In this document: positions 48,926 through 57,879 of the stretch, one piece after another
Layout: every line of letters begins with the position of its first letter
Position numbering within the stretch: position 1 is the first letter of the stretch
Origin: a virus
IMG/VR virus record: IMGVR_UViG_3300050019_000089
Span: 1-64,000 of that record
Reading direction: 5' to 3' (one strand)
DNA length: 64,000 bases
Notes under the pieces: model-generated
Told to the model about the DNA's origin: nothing
Database searches by the model: none
What the model saw: only the letters and a program-made list of their open reading frames with translations
Position numbers and translations under genes: made by a program

Positions 48926-49008
48926 GGCCAAATCCGTACACCAGGTCGGTATTAAATGCAACATCGCAATTGTTAAGGCATTATTAGCGCGTTCCGGTTA
49001 GGTTCACG

Positions 49009-51324
49009 GTGCAATCCTTTTCAGCCGGACAAGGCATGAGCGACCTCGGACAAAGCGGCGTACTCCAAGTTATCCCACCGGCTGCGCTGGAGCAACAGCT
49101 CCAGGAGCGGGCTACGGCGTCCGCGCAGGACAATGCCCCTCCAGAGCCAGAAATACCCCAGTTAGCTGGCTATATCAAGGGTCAATTCGAGATAATGCGG
49201 AACCACCGGAACACGGCGTCCGGGTGGTCTGAGCGCCTATTGGTTGCCCTCCGCACGTTCAATGGCCAGTACGATGCCTCCAAATTGGCCGAAATTGCCA
49301 AGTTCGGCGGGTCACAGGTGTACGCCCGCCTGATCGCCCAAAAATGCCGTGCCGCCAGTTCGCTGCTCCGGGATATTTATTTAGGCCAGGACCAGCCCTG
49401 GTCTGTCAAGCCGCCGTCCGATCCCGTCGTGCCGCCGCAAATCATCCAGAGTATTGACCAGATGATGCAGTCCGAGCAGCAGCTCGTGCAGCAGCATAAG
49501 GGGCAGCCCCCGAACCCGGCCGACGTTAAGCAGCGCCGTGACGCGTTGGTAGAGGCGGCCAAGGACGCGGCCAAGAAAAAAGCGACCCAGCAGGCCCGAG
49601 ATAGCGACGAAAAAATTGAAGGGCTGCTGCGCGATGGTGGCTTCTATCATGCTCTCGCGGAGTTCCTGGTAGACCTGCCGATATTCCCGTTCGCGTGCAT
49701 AAAAGGCCCGGTTGTAAAGGTCGTTCCTGAGGTCGTGTGGCCGCCCAACGGAGGCGCTCCCACAGTCCAACAGAAGCCAAAGCTGACCTGGAACCGCGTG
49801 TCGCCGTTCGATTTGTGGTGGACACCGGGTGTCGCGGACATTGAAAATGCAAACACCATCGAAAAGCTACGTATCACCCGAGCCGAGATTAATGATCTGC
49901 TCGATTTGCCAGGGTATAATGAGGATGAAATCCGAGCTGTCTTGGATGAATATGGGCGTGGAGGCCTATACGATAACTGGGACACGACCGATGCAGAACG
50001 GGCAACTTTAGAGAGCCGCGAGAACCCGGCCTGGAACCGGTCCGGCATGCTCTCCATGATGGAGTTCAACGGCAATGTTCAGGGACGCGTTTTGCAAGAG
50101 TATGGTTTGGCTGTCCCGGACGAGTTACGGGACTACAATGTTCAAGCGTGGGTCATTGGCACGCATGTCATTAAGGCGCATTTGTCGCCATCCCCGCGAC
50201 AGCGCCATCCGTACTTTATTACATCATTCGAGAAGGTGCCGGGTACCCCCATTGGTAACGGATTGACCGATTTGCTGACCGATCTACAGGAGGTGGCAAA
50301 CGCCACTTTACGTAGTCTTGTCAATAACTTAAGCATAGCCTCGGGCCCGCAAGTCGTGATCAACGACGACCGCGTGTCGCCGGACGAGAACACTGATGAT
50401 CTATATCCGTGGAAGCGCTGGCACGCGCGCAACGACCCGGTGGGTAATAATGCCCAGGTTCCTGTTTCGTTCTTTATGCCAACCTCGAACGCACAGCAGC
50501 TCCAGTCTGTGTTCGAGTTCTGCGTTGGCCTGGCCGATGACGTTTCGGCCATTCCGAAGTATGTTGGTGGGCAGGGTGCCGCCGGCGGCGCCGGCCGAAC
50601 CGCATCCGGGCTGGCTATGCTCATGGGCAATGCCTCGAAGATTTTGCAGAGCGTGAGCGCTAATATTGACCGGGACGTGCTGGAGCCCGCGCTCCTGCAA
50701 CTGTCCGACTTGATCATGTTGACCGATACAACCGGATTGCTGACCGGCGAGGAGAAGATTAGTGTCCAGGGCGTCAATGTTGCGATCCAACGCGAGACTT
50801 TGCGACAGCGCCAGATTGAGTTCTTGTCTGCCACGATCAACCCAGTTGATCAGAAGATCGTCGGGCTCAAGGGCCGCGCCAGTGTGCTGCGGTCAGTCTC
50901 TAGTACCATCGGATTGGACGGCGAGCAGATCGTGCCGAGTGAGCAAGAGATTGAGCAGATGGACGCTGCTGAGAAGCAGCAACAGGCCAGCGGCGGCGAT
51001 ATGACCCAACAGGTCGAGCAAGGTGTCCATAAGGGCGTCGAATTGGGCGTGCAGCGTATTGCGACCGAATTGACCGCCGGCGCGCTGGCCGCCCGCGCCC
51101 AGATGCCAGAAGGGCCGCCCGTGCATATTGGTACGCCTGAGGGCAACGGTGGCCAGGATGGGCAAACGAATAACCCAGGAATGGACTTGAACCGCGCCGC
51201 CGCGCAGGGCCAGGGAAATAGACCTGGACAGCCGGCCGGCCATGGGCTAGGCCCTCAATCGGCAACCTTGGTTGGCAACCAGCCCGGGCCCGGAGCTAAA
51301 CCTATTTCCCCAGGTGTAGGGTAA
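49009..51324 (+). CDS. Portal protein
   Basis: 771 aa from a GTG at 49009 (ATG at 49036 is an alternative). The N-terminal RTFNGQYDASKLAEIAKFGG and SQVYARLIAQKCRAASSLLR are typical of large podovirus portals; the middle has TSFEKVPGTPIGNGLTDLLT and a long wing. The C-terminal 150 residues are Gln/Gly-rich and disordered. It forms the dodecameric DNA gate at the capsid vertex. Starts 84 bp from the divergent terminase unit, so that gap must hold both promoters. First gene of the head/decoration operon. Confidence 0.85.
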   Translation: MQSFSAGQGMSDLGQSGVLQVIPPAALEQQLQERATASAQDNAPPEPEIPQLAGYIKGQFEIMRNHRNTASGWSERLLVALRTFNGQYDASKLAEIAKFGGSQVYARLIAQKCRAASSLLRDIYLGQDQPWSVKPPSDPVVPPQIIQSIDQMMQSEQQLVQQHKGQPPNPADVKQRRDALVEAAKDAAKKKATQQARDSDEKIEGLLRDGGFYHALAEFLVDLPIFPFACIKGPVVKVVPEVVWPPNGGAPTVQQKPKLTWNRVSPFDLWWTPGVADIENANTIEKLRITRAEINDLLDLPGYNEDEIRAVLDEYGRGGLYDNWDTTDAERATLESRENPAWNRSGMLSMMEFNGNVQGRVLQEYGLAVPDELRDYNVQAWVIGTHVIKAHLSPSPRQRHPYFITSFEKVPGTPIGNGLTDLLTDLQEVANATLRSLVNNLSIASGPQVVINDDRVSPDENTDDLYPWKRWHARNDPVGNNAQVPVSFFMPTSNAQQLQSVFEFCVGLADDVSAIPKYVGGQGAAGGAGRTASGLAMLMGNASKILQSVSANIDRDVLEPALLQLSDLIMLTDTTGLLTGEEKISVQGVNVAIQRETLRQRQIEFLSATINPVDQKIVGLKGRASVLRSVSSTIGLDGEQIVPSEQEIEQMDAAEKQQQASGGDMTQQVEQGVHKGVELGVQRIATELTAGALAARAQMPEGPPVHIGTPEGNGGQDGQTNNPGMDLNRAAAQGQGNRPGQPAGHGLGPQSATLVGNQPGPGAKPISPGVG

Positions 51325-51330
51325 GTCCTT

Positions 51331-52140
51331 ATGAATGCTCACTTTTTAAGCGGGCTCCCGCGTAGCGGCAGCACGCTACTCGCTGCGATCCTCCAGCAGA
51401 ACCCGTTTTTGCAAACGTCAATAATTTCGCCCATATATGGGATTGTCAATGCCGTGCAACGTGCGACCGCGGCTAACCAGGAAACGTCCGTGTTTGTAAC
51501 CGATGCGGACCGCGCGAACATGATTACCGGTTTATTTTCTGCGTACTACCCGGAAGACCCAAGAATTACTGCGATAGACAGCAATCGCGCCTGGACCGGA
51601 AAATTGCCATTACTAGTCCAGTTGTTTCCAGATTGCCGCTTGATCTGTTGTGTGCGGCAGCCGGCGTGGATTATGGACAGCGTTGAAAAACTGTTACGTA
51701 AATATCCGTTACAAGTGAGCGGGTTGTTCAAATTTGACGCCAATATGAACGTATTTGATCGTGCTGATATGTTGGCGGCTTCTAACGGGATGATCGGGTA
51801 TCCACTGAATTCATTGAAAGAGGCATACTACGGGCCCTATGCGGACCGTTTAATGTTGGTGGATTATGATGGGCTCGCTGCTAATCCCGCGCGTGTTATT
51901 AGCGCTATTTACGAATGGTTATCCCTCCCCGCGCTAAAACATGACTTCGACAACGTGCAGCCGATACCCGGGGCGTCTGAGTTCGACGCTAGACTTGGTA
52001 CTCCTGGTCTCCACGCAGTAGGCAAGCGAGTTCGTAAAATCCCTCGGGAAACTTCCTTGCCGCCCGAACTATTTGCCCGGTTTGCTCCTCCCTTCTGGTT
52101 TAAGCCAAATGGCCGGTCGAAAGTTATCCTAGAGAATTAA
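51331..52140 (+). CDS. Sulfotransferase
   Basis: 269 aa. HFLSGLPRSGSTLLAAIL (residues 4-21) is the 5'-phosphosulfate-binding loop, and LICCVRQPAWIMDSVEK (about 104-120) the 3'-phosphate-binding motif of PAPS-dependent sulfotransferases. YDGLAANPARVISAIYEWL and the C-terminal Arg/Lys-rich segment are also family-like. It would transfer sulfate from PAPS to a hydroxyl, usually of a carbohydrate. It lies between portal and collagen-like genes, ahead of glycosyltransferase and epimerase genes, pointing to virion glycan decoration (inference). Base composition is somewhat lower in GC than its neighbours. Confidence 0.85.
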   Translation: MNAHFLSGLPRSGSTLLAAILQQNPFLQTSIISPIYGIVNAVQRATAANQETSVFVTDADRANMITGLFSAYYPEDPRITAIDSNRAWTGKLPLLVQLFPDCRLICCVRQPAWIMDSVEKLLRKYPLQVSGLFKFDANMNVFDRADMLAASNGMIGYPLNSLKEAYYGPYADRLMLVDYDGLAANPARVISAIYEWLSLPALKHDFDNVQPIPGASEFDARLGTPGLHAVGKRVRKIPRETSLPPELFARFAPPFWFKPNGRSKVILEN

Positions 52141-52200
52141 GGAACGATCAACGAATTCTAGCGTACCGATATCACGCAGGCAGCCTCGAAGGGGTCATCT

Positions 52201-52770
52201 ATGTCAACTATTCCCGCGGTCACCAATCCGGATCGAAACCAGATTGGCAATATTCTCGCCCAGGTCGTTGCCGCAGTTAATGCCGGTAACATTGGTGGCC
52301 CAACCGGTTTGACCGGTCCGACTGGCCCAACTGGTTCAGCAACAGGTTTTACGGGCCCGACAGGCCCTACCGGCGTCACTGGTCCAACCGGTTCGTTTGG
52401 CGGCCCGCAAGGTCCGGCCGGCGCGCAGGGTGCGACTGGTAACACTGGTCCGACGGGTCCGACGGGTGCAAACCCGGCTGGTCCGGCTGGCCCCGCCGGT
52501 GCCACTGGTCAGGCTGGTGGCCCGACTGGTCCGACTGGCACGACTGGCGCTACCGGCCCCGCCGGTAGCTCTGGCCCCACGGGCACCACGGGCACCACGA
52601 CAGGGCCTACCGGTGCAACTGGTCAAGGTGTAACTGGTGCCACGGGTGCGACCGGTAACACTGGTCCGACCGGGACCACGGTGACATTGTTCATCCCGCC
52701 GCTCGCGGACCCGTATGTGGTCAACCAGGTGTGGAACAACAGTGGCGTACTGACTATCTCGAACGGGTAA
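52201..52770 (+). CDS. Collagen-like protein
   Basis: 189 aa. An N-terminal helical piece ([20 protein letters not shown]) is followed by about 110 residues of Gly-X-Y repeats rich in GPTG and GPAG, then a short C-terminal cap, [20 protein letters not shown]. Ends in LxISNG, like its neighbour. Probably a trimeric fibre on head or tail. Thr in Y position may carry glycans made by the enzymes encoded nearby (inference). Confidence 0.85.
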   Translation: MSTIPAVTNPDRNQIGNILAQVVAAVNAGNIGGPTGLTGPTGPTGSATGFTGPTGPTGVTGPTGSFGGPQGPAGAQGATGNTGPTGPTGANPAGPAGPAGATGQAGGPTGPTGTTGATGPAGSSGPTGTTGTTTGPTGATGQGVTGATGATGNTGPTGTTVTLFIPPLADPYVVNQVWNNSGVLTISNG

Positions 52771-52779
52771 AGGTTGAGC

Positions 52780-53466
52780 ATGGCCAAGTATGTAAATCCG
52801 CTGACCCCGGCACCTAAGCCGCCGCAGTCGTATGATGACAACGAAATTCCAGCGGTGCTGGAGGAAGTCGTTGAGCTGATCAACAATGCCAACGTTTATG
52901 GCCCGGCCGGCGCAACCGGTTTGAAGGGTCCTACGGCAGCGGCCGCGGGTAGCTCGACAGGTCCAACTGGGATAATTGGTGCCGGCGCTCATGGCCCTTC
53001 ACAGGGTCAAACTGGTCCGACGGGTTGTACAGGCCCACAGGGTCCCGGTCTCACTATTAATGCAAGCACTGGTGTTTCTGGTACCTCTCCTACAGGTCCA
53101 TCAGGTACCACCCATACCGGCGCGACTGGTCCGACTGGCACGACAGGTCCATTTGTCGGATTGCCCGGTCTTTCACCAACTGGCTTTACCGGCCCTACTG
53201 GCATCACCGGCGCGACGGGCATTGGGCCGTTTGGTAAGACTGGTCCGACTTCGGCCACAGGCTCCACGGGCATCACCGGCGTCACCGGTCCCGCGGGCTA
53301 CAACAAAAATCCGGCCACGTTTACAAAGTTCGTTGTGCTCAAGGTGGACCCGCATATTCTCGGTGCGGTATATCGCGTTCATGATCCTGGACCAACGGGC
53401 ACGACCGGCGCTACTGGCTTCGGTTATGCCGGCATGACTGGCCCGCTCCGAATTTCCAACGGATAA
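52780..53466 (+). CDS. Second collagen-like protein
   Basis: 228 aa from the ATG at 52780. N-terminal [20 protein letters not shown] helix, interrupted Gly-X-Y repeats to about residue 180, a beta-type insert ([20 protein letters not shown]), then [12 protein letters not shown]. Shares its C-terminal ISNG ending and N-terminal helix layout with the gene before it, so the two are paralogous fibres. Confidence 0.85.
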   Translation: MAKYVNPLTPAPKPPQSYDDNEIPAVLEEVVELINNANVYGPAGATGLKGPTAAAAGSSTGPTGIIGAGAHGPSQGQTGPTGCTGPQGPGLTINASTGVSGTSPTGPSGTTHTGATGPTGTTGPFVGLPGLSPTGFTGPTGITGATGIGPFGKTGPTSATGSTGITGVTGPAGYNKNPATFTKFVVLKVDPHILGAVYRVHDPGPTGTTGATGFGYAGMTGPLRISNG

Positions 53467-53480
53467 CAGTTGACACGAAA

Positions 53481-53509
53481 TGAGCTATAGGCTAAAAACC
53501 TATAGCTCA
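53481..53509 (+). promoter_or_regulatory. Hairpin after collagen-like genes
   Basis: TGAGCTATAGG-CTAAAAA-CCTATAGCTCA, 11 perfect pairs. Followed by A and C rather than T, so a weak or Rho-assisted terminator, or a mark of mRNA processing. Immediately precedes an HNH gene. Confidence 0.6.
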
Positions 53510-53534
53510 AACCCCGATCCCCTTCGGAGTGTCA

Positions 53535-53915
53535 ATGCCGTCTAGTCCAGAATATTCAAAGGCGTGGCGTAAACGTAATAAGGCACGTTGCGCGGAGTAT
53601 TCACGCAAAAATCGTCCGCGGTACCAGCAATGGCGCGACGACAATAAGCTACGCATAAAAAATCTCAATCAGATTAGGTTATATGGCATCACGCTAGAAC
53701 AGCGGGATGCTATTTTTATGTCCCAAAATTACAAATGCGCTGCGTGTGGTAGTGATGCGGCGGGCACGCGAAAGGGCTGGACTACAGATCACGACCACGA
53801 TACCGGAAAAGTTAGGGGAATTTTATGCCAACCTTGTAATTTGATCGCTGGTCATGCGGTAGACAGCCCTAAGCACCTGCGGCTCGTTGCAGATTATCTG
53901 GAGAAGTACAAGTGA
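53535..53915 (+). CDS. Recombination endonuclease VII-like HNH endonuclease
   Basis: 126 aa from the ATG at 53535 (ggag upstream). Basic N-terminus (AWRKRNKARCAEYSRKNRPR), then CAACGSDAAGTRKGWTTDHD and HDTGKVRGILCQPCNLIAGH, the canonical endonuclease VII HNH core. Its stop overlaps the glycosyltransferase start. Paralogous to the copies at 4998 and 43387. Confidence 0.85.
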   Translation: MPSSPEYSKAWRKRNKARCAEYSRKNRPRYQQWRDDNKLRIKNLNQIRLYGITLEQRDAIFMSQNYKCAACGSDAAGTRKGWTTDHDHDTGKVRGILCQPCNLIAGHAVDSPKHLRLVADYLEKYK

Positions 53916-55915
53916 AATTAATGCTCAATTGTATTGTTAAGAACGAAGCTGACCGAATTGAGCGAATGCTCAAGAGTGTGGCCCCCCATATTGATAGCTA
54001 TGCCATTGTTGACACAGGAAGCACCGATGACACCATACAAAAGATTGAAGGGTTCTTCGCCGCGGCATCAATTCCCGGCGAGATCACGCACGCTCCATTC
54101 GTTAACTTTGAGCAGGCCCGGAATGCCGCTCTCGCTCTCGCGCGAAAATCGCCGCTTTCTTGGGACTATCTGCTCCTGTGTGACGCGGATATGGAGCTGG
54201 TTGTCGAGGACAAAAATTTCAAAAAACAACTAGGCAGCGGCATGGCCTATAACGTCGTGCAGAAGGGTGGCACGCTGTCCTACCACAATGCGCGCTTCGT
54301 CAGCCGTGCTGCCACTGGAAACTATGTAGGTGTGACGCACGAATATCTTGACGTGACCACGGCTGGCGAGGTGCATGGAATTTACTTTCAAGATCATGCA
54401 GATGGCTCTAATCGCAAGAATAAGTCCGTACGAGATATTCGACTGTTGAAGGAAGCAATAAAGACGGACCCAAACAATGGTAGATCGTGGTTCTATCTTG
54501 CTCAGTCTTATAAGGATGCGGGCCAACCGGAGAAGGCTGCGAAGGCTTATCGCAAAAGGATTGAACTCGGGGGATGGGACGAGGAAATCTGGAATGCTAG
54601 CTTTAACCTCGCTAATACGCTCCGCGAGAGTGGAAATGATAGTGGCTTTGTGGCCGAAATGTTGGGGGCATACAATTTTCGTCCCAGTCGTGCGGAAACC
54701 CTCTATGCACTAGCTAACTACTACAGAACTAAAGGTATGAATTATGCCGCGCTCCTAGTTGCCGAAGAGGGGTTACGCATCAAGCGTCCCGGCGATCTGT
54801 TGTTTGTGAATGACTATGTCTACACCATTGGGCTGCGCGAAGAGTTCGCTATCGTAGCGTACTACGATAAGGCTCGCCGCGAGCGTGGGTTTGATATGTG
54901 CAACTATGTTGCACTGTCTAAGGACGCCAGCGATTTCTCCCGAGAGCAAGCGCGCGGCAATCTGTTTCATTATATCCGGCCCCTGTCTGAGAGAATGTCG
55001 TCATTCTCCACCCGCCGGATTGCGTTCACCCCGCCGGATGGATACACCGCGATGAACCCGTCTATAGCGGTGGCTAATGGACAAATTTGTGTGCTGGTGC
55101 GAACTGTCAACTACACGATGGACGAGCAAGGGCGGTACCTGATCAAAAGCACAAACGGCGAAGCGAACTCAACCAACCCGATCAACACCCGTAATTTTTT
55201 GGTATCATTGAAAGATAACTTTGAGGTCAATCAACACGCAGAGGTTAAGGCCCATTTGCCGAAGCCGGCATATGATCTGGTAACCGGGTTTGAAGACATG
55301 CGGTTGTTCAGCTGGAATAACAGCTGGTGGATTAACGCTTGTGTGCGGGAACAGAACCACGAGGGCTGGTGTGAGCAATGGTTGGCCAGGATTGACGTTG
55401 GCAAAACAAATGCCCCCGGAACGTTTGTTACCTGCGCCACACTCACCGATGCTCGGGCCATGCTGCCGGCGCACCGCCAGCACGAGAAGAACTGGATGCC
55501 GTGGGTTGACGGCAATGATTTAGAGTTTGCTTATCGTCTGGGTGTCACTGTGCGCCCTAACGGTGTTGAAAAATCGCGCACGCCCATCAACATTGCGGCT
55601 GACGCGATCAGTGGAAGTTCACAGGTGATCCCATTTAAGTGCGGCTTCCTGTCAGTCGTGCATGAGGCCCGCGTGCATCCACACAACGGCAAGCGCTACT
55701 ATCAGCACCGGTTCGTGTGGTACGACAAGTCAAAGACAGTTCAGCGGATCACCAAGCCGTTCTACTTTCACGATAAAGTGATCGAGTTTGTGGCCGGGCT
55801 CGCGTGGCACCCGAACGGTCAGAGCATCATGATTTCGTACGGCCGCGAGGACAAGGAAGCCTGGATTGCGACCGTGGACGCCAACGAGCTATCGGAGTTT
55901 ATCTGGCATGACTAG
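53912..55915 (+). CDS. GT2 glycosyltransferase fused to TPR and beta-propeller-like domain
   Basis: 667 aa. Residues 1-165: GT-A family 2 glycosyltransferase, LNCIVKNEADRIERML, IVDTGSTDDT and LLCDADMEL (the DxD metal site). Residues about 175-330: TPR-like helical repeats (NGRSWFYLAQSYKDAGQPEK). Residues about 365-667: beta-propeller-like domain with YTAMNPSIAVANGQICVLVR and TGFEDMRLFSWNNSWWINAC, recalling GH130-type five-blade propellers that act on or bind mannosides. Such a three-part fusion could build and recognise a glycan. Part of a run of overlapping genes to 58879. Confidence 0.8.
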   Translation: MKLMLNCIVKNEADRIERMLKSVAPHIDSYAIVDTGSTDDTIQKIEGFFAAASIPGEITHAPFVNFEQARNAALALARKSPLSWDYLLLCDADMELVVEDKNFKKQLGSGMAYNVVQKGGTLSYHNARFVSRAATGNYVGVTHEYLDVTTAGEVHGIYFQDHADGSNRKNKSVRDIRLLKEAIKTDPNNGRSWFYLAQSYKDAGQPEKAAKAYRKRIELGGWDEEIWNASFNLANTLRESGNDSGFVAEMLGAYNFRPSRAETLYALANYYRTKGMNYAALLVAEEGLRIKRPGDLLFVNDYVYTIGLREEFAIVAYYDKARRERGFDMCNYVALSKDASDFSREQARGNLFHYIRPLSERMSSFSTRRIAFTPPDGYTAMNPSIAVANGQICVLVRTVNYTMDEQGRYLIKSTNGEANSTNPINTRNFLVSLKDNFEVNQHAEVKAHLPKPAYDLVTGFEDMRLFSWNNSWWINACVREQNHEGWCEQWLARIDVGKTNAPGTFVTCATLTDARAMLPAHRQHEKNWMPWVDGNDLEFAYRLGVTVRPNGVEKSRTPINIAADAISGSSQVIPFKCGFLSVVHEARVHPHNGKRYYQHRFVWYDKSKTVQRITKPFYFHDKVIEFVAGLAWHPNGQSIMISYGREDKEAWIATVDANELSEFIWHD

Positions 55916-56570
55916 AATTCGCGTCGTCACCGGCTTTGTACCCATCGAAGGGCATCCCCGCCCAATGTCCGAGTACAGTGAGTTGGGTAAGGGGCTGCGC
56001 GCTATCCGCGCGCCGTTCAAGGCGTTCTACAACACGGTTGAAGACTGTTGGCTGTACAAGGACTTGCAGAAGGCCGGCGCTTTTCATTTGACGCACTCTA
56101 TGGGGGACAACCCGGCCAAGAACACACTTGCCTACCATATCGTTCAGCACCAGAAGACGGCGTGGCTGGGCGCGGCGTCCCTCGTAGACCCGAGCGCCAC
56201 AACCTTCGTGTGGATTGACTACGGCATCCTGCACGTACCGGGCGTGACCGTGGACGTGATCAACAACTTCCTCGGGCAGGTGAAAGACGACGATTTTGCC
56301 ATCCCGGGATGCTGGGGTCCTGATCGGCCGTCCGACGACAGCAATCCGTCCTGGCGGTTCTGCGGGGGCTTGATGGTCGTGCCCCGCAAGTACCTGCGCC
56401 GGTTCTCCAACGAGTTCATGGACCGCACTATGCGGAACATCAACCTCAAGCGAAACGTGACCTGGGAAGTGAACGACCTGGCGCGCGTGGAGAAGTATGG
56501 CAGCCTGCCGATCCGCTGGTACCAGGCGGACCACAATGAAACGATGTTCACCAACTACGCGAGGGCATGA
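55908..56570 (+). CDS. Glycan-cassette protein, paralogue A (possible glycosyltransferase)
   Basis: 220 aa from the ATG at 55908 (8 nt overlap). Motifs shared with the next gene: VTGFVPIEG, EDCWLYKDL, YHIVQHQKTAWLGAAS, FVWIDYGILHVPG, WRFCGGL. The hydrophobic strand ending in W-(I/L)-D-Y-G resembles the metal-binding strand of GT-A enzymes, and WRF(C/V)G may be a later catalytic element, but the family is not one I can name. Context argues for sugar transfer. Confidence 0.55.
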   Translation: MTRIRVVTGFVPIEGHPRPMSEYSELGKGLRAIRAPFKAFYNTVEDCWLYKDLQKAGAFHLTHSMGDNPAKNTLAYHIVQHQKTAWLGAASLVDPSATTFVWIDYGILHVPGVTVDVINNFLGQVKDDDFAIPGCWGPDRPSDDSNPSWRFCGGLMVVPRKYLRRFSNEFMDRTMRNINLKRNVTWEVNDLARVEKYGSLPIRWYQADHNETMFTNYARA

Positions 56571-57271
56571 TGATCGTCAAAGCCGTCACGGCCTACGTGC
56601 CGCTCGAAGTGAAGCACCTGACGCGCCAGCAATACACGGCGCTCGGGAATGGTCTTGTTTCGGCGCTCGGGGACAAGATCAAGGTGTTCTACGATTATCC
56701 GCTAGAGGATTGCTGGCTGTATAGGTACATGAAAGAGCATGTTATGCCTGACTTGCCGCCGGCAACGGAGGTACCGTCTGACAGGTACGCCACGCCGCGG
56801 CATATGGTCTTGTCCAACATTGTGCAACACCAGCGCACCGCGTGGGCCATGATAGCCGCCGCTGCGGACCCGCGGGTAGACGTATGGGTGTGGCTCGACT
56901 ACGGCGTGCTCAAGCAGGGCGCGTGGACTGGTAAGCCGGTGACCGAGGAGATCATTGCCACATTCATAAGCCGCATCGAAGCCATGGAGAGAATGAACTA
57001 CATTCCGTTCCCCGGTATCTGGGAGAAAGGTGTGCCATCCGACACCGGTGCAAACTGGCGGTTTGTTGGATCGACCCACATATGGCCGTCAAGATACCTG
57101 CCGGCCATTGATCGTTCATACAATTGGGAGTGCAGGAGATTTATTCAACGTACCAGCACGGTTCCTATTGACTTGCCAATCTGGGCCTATACAGAGTTGA
57201 ACTCTGGTCTCCCGTTTAGGCAATATGCCGCCAACCACGATGCCACTCAATTCACAGGATTTGTCCCATGA
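56567..57271 (+). CDS. Glycan-cassette protein, paralogue B (possible glycosyltransferase)
   Basis: 234 aa, ATGA overlap with paralogue A. Corresponding motifs: VTAYVPLEV, EDCWLYRYM, LSNIVQHQRTAWAMIAAA, WVWLDYGVLKQG, NWRFVGSTHIWP. Order and spacing match paralogue A, so the pair arose by tandem duplication followed by divergence, perhaps towards different donors or acceptors. Confidence 0.55.
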   Translation: MMIVKAVTAYVPLEVKHLTRQQYTALGNGLVSALGDKIKVFYDYPLEDCWLYRYMKEHVMPDLPPATEVPSDRYATPRHMVLSNIVQHQRTAWAMIAAAADPRVDVWVWLDYGVLKQGAWTGKPVTEEIIATFISRIEAMERMNYIPFPGIWEKGVPSDTGANWRFVGSTHIWPSRYLPAIDRSYNWECRRFIQRTSTVPIDLPIWAYTELNSGLPFRQYAANHDATQFTGFVP

Positions 57272-57879
57272 CCCCACTGTGCGAGCTAGCTAAGAAACAC
57301 GCTACGGATAAAGGCGGCGATCATTATCTCGCCGGCGACACCTGCCACACATACACGGTGGCGTACTGGGACCTGTTCAAGGATAAGCAGGAGAGCATTT
57401 TGCGCCTGCTGGAGATTGGAATTAACTACGGCTCCAGCCTGCGAATGTGGGAGGAGTTCTTTCCGAACGCTGACGTGTACGGGTTGGACAGCAACTATTC
57501 CTGCCTGGTTAACGCGGGTCGCATTCATAGTCTGGGATGCGACCAGAACAATCCGGCCCAGTTGCGCCAGTCCCTGGAGAAGTGGGAGAACCCGCTGTTC
57601 GACGTTATCATTGACGACGGCTCGCACGAACTGGAGCATCAGATCACGTCTGCAAAGACCCTCCTGCCGTTTCTCAAGACTGGTGGGGTCTACATCATTG
57701 AAGACGTGACGCTGGACTGTCAGCCCGAGAGCGTGATGGATCACGTCCCCATGCCGCCGGGCTATCGGTGGGAAGCCATCGCGTGCCCGAATGGCCTGGG
57801 CAAGGCTCATTGCTGGGACGAGTGTGACAAGTGCCACGGTACGATGCCCGAATTCTTGATCGTGATCCATCGTGAGTAG
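57268..57879 (+). CDS. SAM-dependent methyltransferase (sugar O-methyltransferase-like)
   Basis: 203 aa. Motif I LLRLLEIGINYGSSLRMW, an acidic residue at the end of the next strand (VYGLDSN), then FDVIIDDGSHELEHQI and GGVYIIEDVTLD. The IDDGSH and IIED phrases are typical of the MycE/macrocin O-methyltransferase and cephalosporin hydroxylase-like group that modify sugars. It overlaps both neighbours. Likely caps a virion or surface glycan (inference). Confidence 0.75.
   Translation: MTPLCELAKKHATDKGGDHYLAGDTCHTYTVAYWDLFKDKQESILRLLEIGINYGSSLRMWEEFFPNADVYGLDSNYSCLVNAGRIHSLGCDQNNPAQLRQSLEKWENPLFDVIIDDGSHELEHQITSAKTLLPFLKTGGVYIIEDVTLDCQPESVMDHVPMPPGYRWEAIACPNGLGKAHCWDECDKCHGTMPEFLIVIHRE

Noticed and set aside
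52336-52992. 218-codon minus-strand frame across collagen-like genes
   Set aside because: Arg/Gly-rich antisense reading of Gly-X-Y codons, spanning two real genes.
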